A DNA stretch of 20,436 nt from the NCBI GenBank assembly GCA_027030605.1, contig JALVEV010000290.1, positions 1 to 20,436 on the forward strand, read 5' to 3'. The position numbers and the translations under genes were made by a program. Under the pieces are notes generated by a model, which ran no database searches, was not told where the DNA came from, and saw nothing but the letters and a program-made list of their open reading frames with translations. The stretch is from Campylobacteraceae bacterium. Its GTDB lineage: Bacteria; Campylobacterota; Campylobacteria; Campylobacterales; Sulfurovaceae. Below, in pieces: positions 15,458 to 20,436 of the stretch (position 1 is its first letter; the number at the start of each line of letters is the position of its first letter).

Positions 15458-16319
15458 GCAACTCCATTTTTTTCTTGGAATCAATAGAGCCTATCTCACG
15501 GGCTTTATGGAGTAGTACCTTTTGAGTTAAGAGTGCTACAATCATAGATAAAATAACATAAATAAGGAAAAAATAGAGTCCTACTTGTATCTCTGCATGG
15601 GTCATCTCTCCTCCATTTGTAGTAATGTAGACTAAAAATGTTGCGACAACAAATACATCTAACATAGACCATTTTCCTAAGTGTTTAAAGAAATTGACCA
15701 ATTTAATACTCCATGATTTATCATAAAATAGTAGTGTAAAGGTAAGTGTTAAACTCTTTAGTAGAGGTAAAGTGACTGAAAAGAGAAGAATGGTTAGTGC
15801 TACAGCTATCTCTCCTGAGTCAAAGAGTTTAGAGATAGAACCAATAATTCCTTTGGATTCAAAAGAGAGAATGACATCGCCTAAGTACTCTACATTTTTA
15901 TGAATAGTGACCATCAATATAGGATTTATAAGACCATAAATAAGTGCAATAAAGGTTGAAAAACTAAGGGTCATAGCAGCACCTCTTAAACTACAAGTAA
16001 ATGAAAGTAGAGTGACTCCTCCTAGAGTTAGAAGAAAGTAGTAAAAGTAGTTTTTACTTTTTCTATTGGCTTGTTTTTCCATATATTGGAGTTTGGTTAA
16101 CTTCTCTTTAGTCTCATTTTTAACAAGTCCTAAGGATATGGCAGAGGTTAAAGCATCTATCTTTTCAGAGGCTAGACCATGTGCATCAGACATTTTAGCA
16201 ATTTGACTGGTTTTCTCTTCATAGACTTTTGCCTCTTTATAGGTCATATATCCAAAATAACTCATTATACTTAGTAGGGTTAATATTAGTATGATTTGTA
16301 ATATTTTTAATAGTTTCAT
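15450..16319 (-). CDS. PqiA-like inner-membrane protein
   Basis: A 289-residue membrane protein resembling the PqiA (paraquat-inducible protein A) domain family. An N-terminal helix (about 5-25) precedes a polar, partly helical stretch of about 60 residues, then four to five hydrophobic helices. The PqiA-like hallmarks are GKWSMLDVFVVATFLVY and a following GLYFFLIYVILSM. The classical PqiA CxxC zinc-ribbon pairs are absent; a single Cys is seen, so this is a divergent, single-domain form. PqiA/LetA-type proteins work with MCE proteins in lipid transport between membranes, but no mce-like gene is nearby. It has an AAGGGAG site before its ATG and a divergent promoter region shared with minC. 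Its function here is uncertain. Confidence 0.7.
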   Translation of the reverse strand: MKLLKILQIILILTLLSIMSYFGYMTYKEAKVYEEKTSQIAKMSDAHGLASEKIDALTSAISLGLVKNETKEKLTKLQYMEKQANRKSKNYFYYFLLTLGGVTLLSFTCSLRGAAMTLSFSTFIALIYGLINPILMVTIHKNVEYLGDVILSFESKGIIGSISKLFDSGEIAVALTILLFSVTLPLLKSLTLTFTLLFYDKSWSIKLVNFFKHLGKWSMLDVFVVATFLVYITTNGGEMTHAEIQVGLYFFLIYVILSMIVALLTQKVLLHKAREIGSIDSKKKMELLT

Positions 16320-16374
16320 TTTTTATACTCCCTTATTTTTATTTTCTCTATTTTTTGATTATGACAATTTATTT

Positions 16375-16380
16375 ATTATA
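16375..16380 (-). promoter_or_regulatory. Candidate -10 box for the PqiA-like gene
   Basis: TATAAT on the minus strand at 16380-16375, 55 nt before the ATG at 16319. No -35 match is evident. The rest of the 163-bp divergent gap is AT-rich with an AAT-repeat stretch before minC (about 16448-16470). Confidence 0.35.
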
Positions 16381-16482
16381 TAACTCTAAAATATTGATTT
16401 TATTTTGATATTTAAACCACTAATTAATCGAAAAATTGATAAACTGTTAATAAATAATAAATAATAATAATGGGAAGTTTTT

Positions 16483-17115
16483 GTGCAAAGTAATCAATAT
16501 TCAGTAAAAGTATTTGAGACAACCATTACAGATGAAACAGAGTTTAAAGAGTTTTTTGAGGTTAATTATACTCTGTTTAAAGACCATCTCATCTTGATAA
16601 AGGGTGAGATGAGTGATGATATTAAAAAATATCTACAGGATAAAAAGTTACAATATCTTCAAAATATTAACTTACCTAAAGGACGTTCCCGAAAAGCATT
16701 AGAGAAAGAGTTTCAGATTTTAGAGGCAGAGGCAGCGATTAATAAACAGATAGCTGAAGCAGAGCTCAAAAAACTTTCAAATAAGTTACAAAATAATTTA
16801 ACTGTTTTAGATGATAGAGTACGTAGTGGTCATGAACTCAATATTGACGGAGACCTATTATTGTTAAATCGTGTCAATAGTGGTGCGACTATCAATACAA
16901 CAGGAAATTTAATTATTACTCAGGTGGTTGAGGGTGCTATTCGGTGTCATGGAAACTTTATGATGTTAACAGCTTCACCAAAAGCAAACATTGTTTTTCA
17001 TGATGTCGAGGTTGATAATTCACTACTTGAAGATAGACTAAATCGTGTTGAGTTAAAAAATAATGAAATAATCATAACACCTGTATTAAAAAAGGAGATA
17101 AATTGGGCATTGTAA
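16483..17115 (+). CDS. minC: Septum site-determining protein MinC
   Basis: A 210-residue MinC, the FtsZ antagonist that blocks division away from midcell when bound to MinD. The N-terminal FtsZ-inhibiting part (about 1-100, starting VKVFETTITDETEFKEFF) is divergent. The C-terminal beta-helix that dimerises and binds MinD starts at Arg112 (RVRSGHELNIDGDLLLLNRVNSGATI). The start is GTG at 16483 after a weak GGGAAG site; an ATG at 16470 is out of frame and closes after seven codons. The 3' end overlaps minD by 13 bp. E. coli MinC is about 230 residues; this one is slightly shorter at the linker and C-terminus. Confidence 0.9.
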   Translation: MQSNQYSVKVFETTITDETEFKEFFEVNYTLFKDHLILIKGEMSDDIKKYLQDKKLQYLQNINLPKGRSRKALEKEFQILEAEAAINKQIAEAELKKLSNKLQNNLTVLDDRVRSGHELNIDGDLLLLNRVNSGATINTTGNLIITQVVEGAIRCHGNFMMLTASPKANIVFHDVEVDNSLLEDRLNRVELKNNEIIITPVLKKEINWAL

Positions 17116-17915
17116 TAGCAGTTATAAGTGGTAAAGGTGGTGTTGGTAAAACAACAGCAACAGCAAACCTTGGCTTAGGTATAGCATTAAATGGTAAAAA
17201 GTGCGTAGTTGTTGACTTTGATATTGGTCAACGTAACTTAGATATGATTTTAGGTTTAGAGAACCGTGTTGTTTATGATATGGTTCAGGTTATGGATGGT
17301 GAAGCCAATTTAAAACAAGCACTTATCAAGAGTAAAGTAAATTCTAACTTACACTTCTTAGCCGCATCTCAAACGAAAGATAAGTCGGTACTTGACTCTA
17401 AAAAAGTTGAAAAACTTATTAGTGATTTAAAAGAGGAGTTTGACTTTGTTCTTTTAGACTCTCCTGCTGGAATTGAGAGTGGATTTGAACATACGATTGA
17501 GTTTGCTGATGCTGCTATTATTATAGTCAATCCTGAAGTCTCTTCTATTCGTGATGCAGATAGAGCGATTGGTATATTAGACTCCAAATCAGCAAAGGTT
17601 AAAAATGGTGAAGAGGTACTTAAGTGGTTGGTTATTAACCGTATTGTCGCTGATATGGTTGAGAGTGGTGAGATGCTAAGAAGTGAGGATATTTTAGAGA
17701 TTTTAGATATTAAGCTTATTGGAAAAATACCTGAAGATAAAGGGGTTATTGATGCTTCTAACCAAGGAAAACCTGTCATTTTAGATAAAAAATCGATAGC
17801 TGGTCAAGCATATGCACGTATTGCTGCTCGTCTGTGTGGTCAAAAGGTTGACATGAAAAATGTTGAGATTTCAGATGCTGGACTCTTTAAAAAAATAGCG
17901 GGGATATTTAAATAA
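17103..17915 (+). CDS. minD: Septum site-determining ATPase MinD
   Basis: A 270-residue MinD/ParA-type ATPase that recruits MinC to the membrane. The deviant Walker A motif GKGGVGKTT spans residues 10-18, with signature Lys11 and Lys16; VDFDIGQRNLD is Walker A', and LLDSPAGIE is Walker B. The C-terminal SDAGLFKKIAGIFK is the amphipathic membrane-targeting helix. The start is TTG at 17103 with a strong AAAGGAGA ribosome site, and it lies inside minC (13-bp overlap). The stop overlaps the minE ATG by 1 nt (TAATG), so minC-minD-minE form one coupled operon. Confidence 0.96.
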   Translation: MGIVIAVISGKGGVGKTTATANLGLGIALNGKKCVVVDFDIGQRNLDMILGLENRVVYDMVQVMDGEANLKQALIKSKVNSNLHFLAASQTKDKSVLDSKKVEKLISDLKEEFDFVLLDSPAGIESGFEHTIEFADAAIIIVNPEVSSIRDADRAIGILDSKSAKVKNGEEVLKWLVINRIVADMVESGEMLRSEDILEILDIKLIGKIPEDKGVIDASNQGKPVILDKKSIAGQAYARIAARLCGQKVDMKNVEISDAGLFKKIAGIFK

Positions 17916-18160
17916 TGTTTAGTTTTTTTGGTTTTGGAAAGAAGAAGAGTGCCTCCGTTGCTAAAGATAGATTGACCATTGCTATTATGTCCGATAGAGA
18001 CCGTACCAATGGATACCCTTTTATGGATGAGATGAAAGCAGAAATTATGGAAGTGGTTAAAAGGTATGTCGGTGTTAAGGGGGTTGAAATTAGAAAAGAG
18101 GTTGATGGCGATATAGAAGCTCTCGCCATTGAGGTTGAGCTTGATAAAAATGCCAAGTAG
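17915..18160 (+). CDS. minE: Cell division topological specificity factor MinE
   Basis: An 81-residue MinE, which stimulates the MinD ATPase and drives pole-to-pole oscillation, sparing midcell. The amphipathic N-terminus (MFSFFGFGKKKS) is the membrane-targeting part, ASVAKDRLTIAIMSDRD is the anti-MinCD/MinD-binding strand-helix, and residues about 35-81 are the dimerising topological domain (FMDEMKAEIMEVVKRYV). Its ATG overlaps the minD stop by 1 nt. The final codons lie in the 5' arm of the terminator hairpin. Confidence 0.95.
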   Translation: MFSFFGFGKKKSASVAKDRLTIAIMSDRDRTNGYPFMDEMKAEIMEVVKRYVGVKGVEIRKEVDGDIEALAIEVELDKNAK

Positions 18161-18168
18161 GCATTTTT
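18146..18168. terminator. Bidirectional terminator between minE and the LysM gene
   Basis: AAAAATGCC at 18146-18154 and GGCATTTTT at 18160-18168 form a perfect 9-bp stem with a 5-nt loop (AAGTA). Both strands finish with a T run, so it can end minCDE transcription from one side and the BON-LysM gene from the other. The 5' arm is within the last minE codons, and the stop TAG starts in the loop. Confidence 0.8.
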
Positions 18169-18174
18169 AATTTG

Positions 18175-18642
18175 TTAGGCTAGAACTTCTGGAATTCTAA
18201 TAGTTTGACCAGGGTAGATGAGGTCAGCATCTTTAATTACTTCGATGTTTGCATCGACAATATGTGTATATTTACTTCCATCATCATAAAATTTTGTAGC
18301 AATAGCCCATAAACTATCACCCTTCTCAATAGTATAGAAAATCTCTTCTGGAATCTCTCGTACATTCTCTTCTGAAATCTGCTCCATAGTAACTAGCTGG
18401 TCTGCATTGACATGTGCAATACCTTCAATATTTCCAGCAATCAAGATAACCTTTTCACGGGTAGGATAGTCTTGAGCAATACCTGCTAGAGTTACAGTGT
18501 CTCCATCTACTTCAACGCTTAAACCATCAACAGGAAGTCCATCAAAACTAGTCTCAATCTCCTCTTTTACAGCTGTTGCATTATCCTCTCCTTTACCGAG
18601 TACTTTTTTACCCGCATCTGACATAAAATCAAAAAATCCCAT
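18175..18642 (-). CDS. BON-LysM domain protein (Kbp/YgaU-like)
   Basis: A 155-residue protein with the Kbp (YgaU) architecture: a short N-terminal segment MGFFDFMSDAGKKVLGKG, a BON domain (about 28-90, VDGLSVEVDGDTVTLAGIAQDYPTR), and a C-terminal LysM domain (about 102-152, YTIEKGDSLWAIATKFYDDG through LIYPGQTIRIP). E. coli Kbp is about 150 residues and binds K+ in the cytoplasm; the absence of a signal peptide here fits that rather than a wall-binding role. The ATG follows an AAAAGGA site. A TATAAT at 18683-18678 may drive it alone, and the hairpin at 18146-18168 ends it. Confidence 0.9.
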   Translation of the reverse strand: MGFFDFMSDAGKKVLGKGEDNATAVKEEIETSFDGLPVDGLSVEVDGDTVTLAGIAQDYPTREKVILIAGNIEGIAHVNADQLVTMEQISEENVREIPEEIFYTIEKGDSLWAIATKFYDDGSKYTHIVDANIEVIKDADLIYPGQTIRIPEVLA

Positions 18643-18677
18643 AGTGTTTCCTTTTAAATGTAAGTTTGTTACAAATT

Positions 18678-18683
18678 ATTATA
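18678..18683 (-). promoter_or_regulatory. Candidate -10 box for the BON-LysM gene
   Basis: TATAAT on the minus strand at 18683-18678, 35 nt before the ATG at 18642 and just downstream of the dcd stop. No clear -35 is present. Confidence 0.4.
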
Positions 18684-18707
18684 TTCTAATAGTCTTAAAA
18701 AGCTCTT

Positions 18708-19274
18708 TTATGACTCTTTAAGAATTCTTGGTAGGGTAATTCCTGTTTGACTTTGGTATTTTCCTTTACGGTCAGAGTAGGTTGTTTCGCACTGCTCATC
18801 ACCTTGTAAAAATAGTACTTGTGCTATTCCCTCATTGGCATAGATTTTGGCAGGAAGAGGAGTTGTGTTGGAGATTTCAATAGTAATATGCCCTTCAAAA
18901 CCTGGTTCAAAGGGAGTTACATTGACAATAATTCCACAACGTGCATAGGTACTTTTTCCAAGACAAATTGCCAATGTATCTGTAGGCATTTTAAAATACT
19001 CAACAGTACGTGCTAAAGCAAATGAGTTTGGTGGAACAATGCAGATATCTCCTTTAAAATCAACCACATTATTTTCATTAAAATCTTTAGGGTCAACTAC
19101 CTCTGCATTGATATTGGTAAAAATTTTAAACTCATCACTTACTCGAATATCATATCCATATGAGCTAAGTCCATAAGAGACGACACCTTCTCCTTTTAGT
19201 GCTTCACAAAAAGGGGTTATCATCTCTTCATTAAGTGATTTTTCTCGTATCCAGCTATCTGCTTTTAAGCCCAT
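18708..19274 (-). CDS. dcd: dCTP deaminase
   Basis: A 188-residue dCTP deaminase, turning dCTP into dUTP and ammonia for dTMP synthesis. Family motifs are all present: SSYGYDIRVSDEF, GKSTYARCGIIVNVTPFEPGFEGHITIEISN (with the catalytic Arg of STYAR and Glu of the GHITIE part), GIAQVLFLQGDE and the C-terminal KGKYQSQTGITLPR that closes over the nucleotide. Length agrees with E. coli Dcd (193). The ATG follows an AAAGG site. It lies 28 nt after the SurA-like gene, likely in the same transcript. Whether it also hydrolyses dUTP, as some archaeal homologues do, cannot be told here. Confidence 0.96.
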   Translation of the reverse strand: MGLKADSWIREKSLNEEMITPFCEALKGEGVVSYGLSSYGYDIRVSDEFKIFTNINAEVVDPKDFNENNVVDFKGDICIVPPNSFALARTVEYFKMPTDTLAICLGKSTYARCGIIVNVTPFEPGFEGHITIEISNTTPLPAKIYANEGIAQVLFLQGDEQCETTYSDRKGKYQSQTGITLPRILKES

Positions 19275-19302
19275 CTATTGCCTTTATAAATAGTTTTTAA
19301 AA

Positions 19303-20130
19303 TTATAAACGAATCACTCTAATTTTCGCATTAGATTTTAGTTTGTTCATAAAATCTTTTGAAGCCTGAACTCTTTTGCTCTGCATCCATTTAGTAAAAA
19401 CAGCATTTTTAACAGCTTCAAATCCACTCTGTCTACTCCCTTTAGATTTTACAAAGTATGCTATAAAACCTTTTCCTGTGTTGATAGGTTTTGTAAAGCT
19501 ATTTTCAGGTGTTTGTTGAATTAAGTTTAAGAGTGCAGGGCTCATCTCATCAGAACTTGCTAAAATACTTTTTTTTGTAACACCTTTAATTGGTTTCATT
19601 GGGTTAGAGATAGACTTTTTTAGTAGCTTCACTGAGTCACTTTGGTAGAGAACTAAACTCATCTGTATTGGAGCAGAATCGAACTCCTCTTTGTGTGTAT
19701 TGTAGTATGTTTTTAGTTCTGCATCACTCGGTCTATCAATAGTAGAGAGGATATACTCTTGAAAAAAACGATCTTTTTGAAGCTCTAATTTAATCTGTTT
19801 AAGATACCCTTCCCATGTTAACCCTTGTTTTTCTAACAGTTTTTTCATCTGAGAAGTTGTCATATGTTTAGCTCTAGCAATAGCTTCTACTTTTTGTTGA
19901 ACCTCTTCATCACTAATTGTGATACCTGCATTTACGATTGCTGCTTTCTCTAATCTATCTCGAATGAGCATCTCTACGGCTGCCTCTTTTGAGATTTTTA
20001 GGTTCTGTTGTACTGCTTGAATCTCAATGGTTGTAATAGCTTGTCCCTCTACATCAATGGCAATAGCATCAATAATCTGTGCTTCAGAGCCAATTATACA
20101 GAAGATAAGAAGTGAAAGGAGTTTGTTCAT
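19303..20130 (-). CDS. SurA-like periplasmic chaperone/peptidyl-prolyl isomerase
   Basis: A 275-residue exported protein with SurA_N architecture. The ATG at 20130 gives a clean signal peptide (KLLSLLIFCIIGSEA, cleavage probably after Ala17). Starting at 20175 would put 15 polar residues in front of it, so I reject that. The helical SurA N-domain follows (DAIAIDVEGQAITTIEI, then VEMLIRDRLEKAAI). The region after residue about 155 corresponds to a parvulin domain (QMSLVLYQS, then SPALLNLIQQTPENSFTKPINTGKGFIAYFV) but is short and lacks the usual GGDLGW-type loop, so isomerase activity is doubtful. It resembles Cj1289/HP0659-type chaperones that help outer-membrane proteins fold. Its position upstream of dcd also recalls Cj1289-Cj1292. 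Confidence 0.85.
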   Translation of the reverse strand: MNKLLSLLIFCIIGSEAQIIDAIAIDVEGQAITTIEIQAVQQNLKISKEAAVEMLIRDRLEKAAIVNAGITISDEEVQQKVEAIARAKHMTTSQMKKLLEKQGLTWEGYLKQIKLELQKDRFFQEYILSTIDRPSDAELKTYYNTHKEEFDSAPIQMSLVLYQSDSVKLLKKSISNPMKPIKGVTKKSILASSDEMSPALLNLIQQTPENSFTKPINTGKGFIAYFVKSKGSRQSGFEAVKNAVFTKWMQSKRVQASKDFMNKLKSNAKIRVIRL

Positions 20131-20157
20131 TATATTAGTCCAATTATTTTTATAATG

Positions 20158-20163
20158 ATTATA
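20158..20163 (-). promoter_or_regulatory. Candidate -10 box for the SurA-like gene
   Basis: TATAAT on the minus strand at 20163-20158, 28 nt before the ATG at 20130. A second TATAAT lies at 20179-20174. No -35 decides between them. Confidence 0.35.
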
Positions 20164-20196
20164 TCTAAATAGCATTATAAAACAAATTAATAATAA

Positions 20197-20226
20197 AAGT
20201 GTAACCTAACACTTGACATATTGTCA
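20197..20226. promoter_or_regulatory. Two adjacent inverted repeats, probable operators of the MerR-family gene
   Basis: AAGTGT (20197-20202) and ACACTT (20209-20214) form a perfect 6-bp dyad with a 6-nt spacer. Abutting it, TGACA (20214-20218) and TGTCA (20222-20226) form a perfect 5-bp dyad with a 3-nt spacer. The second dyad covers the -35 hexamer, so a bound repressor would block polymerase; autoregulation by the adjacent MerR-type protein is the simplest inference. Confidence 0.55.
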
Positions 20227-20241
20227 CTTTTTATCTATAAT
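20213..20241 (+). promoter_or_regulatory. Consensus sigma-70 promoter of the MerR-family gene
   Basis: TTGACA at 20213-20218 and TATAAT at 20236-20241 are both perfect consensus hexamers with the optimal 17-nt spacing. Such a full -35 match is uncommon in epsilonproteobacteria. The ribosome site AGGAG (20265-20269) and ATG at 20275 follow. The spacing is 17 nt, not the stretched 19-20 nt of classical MerR-activated promoters, so repression is the likelier mode. Confidence 0.8.
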
Positions 20242-20274
20242 ATCCCTAATCGTATAATTAAATTAGGAGTAAAT

Positions 20275-20436
20275 ATGTCTTTAAAAATGAAACATCTTAT
20301 GGAGGCAACAGGAGAGAGTAAGTCAACCATACTCTTCTATGTCAAAGAGGGGTTACTGCCAGAGCCTCAAAAGCCAAAACCAAATCTACACCTTTATGAT
20401 GAGTCTTGTATCAATATTATAAAATTTATTAAATAT
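20275..20436 (+). CDS. MerR-family transcriptional regulator, N-terminal part (runs off right edge)
   Basis: Partial gene: 54 codons from the ATG at 20275 to the end of the window without a stop. The translation is a MerR-type winged helix-turn-helix: MKHLMEATGESKSTILFYVKEGLLPEP (helix-turn-helix plus the start of the wing), then KPKPNLHLYDES, matching the family's pattern of T/S-TI-x-FY-x-x-x-GLL-P and a later YD. The C-terminal effector part is missing, so ligand and target are unknown. It has an AGGAG site and a strong promoter with overlapping dyads. This subgroup often sits next to efflux or stress genes, but nothing downstream can be seen. Confidence 0.8.
   Translation, partial: MSLKMKHLMEATGESKSTILFYVKEGLLPEPQKPKPNLHLYDESCINIIKFIKY

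Noticed and set aside
16470..16493. Seven-codon ORF (ATG to TAA) overlapping the minC start
   Set aside because: It has no ribosome site and is short enough to be chance, so I do not call it a leader peptide.
17369..17779. Open frame of 136 codons on the strand opposite minD
   Set aside because: It is a shadow of the minD reading frame, with no ribosome site and a Ser/Ile-rich composition typical of antisense frames.
18691..18715. Imperfect hairpin at the dcd stop (AGTC...GACT with inner AAAAG/CTTTT)
   Set aside because: The pairing is broken and no T run follows on the minus strand, so it is not called a terminator.
20131..20175. Upstream in-frame ATG of the SurA-like gene
   Set aside because: It would place 15 polar residues before an otherwise normal signal peptide and lies upstream of a good -10 box.

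Overview
The window looks like chromosomal DNA of a low-GC member of the Campylobacterota (epsilonproteobacteria), probably a Sulfurovum/Sulfurimonas-type organism. The clues are the AT-rich sequence, moaC followed by an HP0495/DUF493 gene, a minCDE cluster with GTG and TTG starts, and a surA-like gene beside dcd, an arrangement I recall around Cj1289-Cj1292 in Campylobacter jejuni. The species is inference; no rRNA or other marker lies in the window. No tRNA, rRNA, CRISPR array, IS element or phage gene was seen.

Region 1 (1-14554, every gene on the minus strand) is an exopolysaccharide (EPS)/capsule locus. In transcription order it has an export module: Wza-like lipoprotein, Wzc-like tyrosine autokinase and CpsB-type PHP tyrosine phosphatase. 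Next comes a large secreted protein with SdrD-type repeats, with its own probable promoter and terminator. Then come UDP-ManNAc dehydrogenase (wecC), a Wzy/O-antigen-ligase-type polymerase, an acyltransferase-3 protein, a GT4 glycosyltransferase, a PaaK/CapK-like adenylate-forming enzyme and a heparinase II/III-family protein cut by the left edge. These fit a ManNAcA-containing, acylated surface polysaccharide made by the Wzx/Wzy route. The initiating transferase, WecB epimerase and flippase are not in the window and may lie beyond the left edge.

Region 2 (14734-20436) is a compact housekeeping block on both strands: moaC and a DUF493 gene (+), a PqiA-like membrane protein (-), minC-minD-minE (+), a BON-LysM protein of the Kbp/YgaU type (-), dcd (-), a SurA-like periplasmic chaperone (-), and the first 54 codons of a MerR-family regulator (+) behind a textbook sigma-70 promoter overlapped by palindromes.

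The most interesting object is the 1183-residue SdrD-repeat protein inside the EPS locus. It has a signal peptide, a probable beta-propeller, four Ca-binding SdrD-type modules (three in an exact 375-bp tandem array), and a C-terminal Cys-x-Cys / hydrophobic helix / short Lys tail resembling a sorting signal such as PEP-CTERM or MYXO-CTERM but not one I recognise. All gaps between genes are under 300 bases; they hold the promoters and terminators listed, and otherwise only AT-rich sequence.
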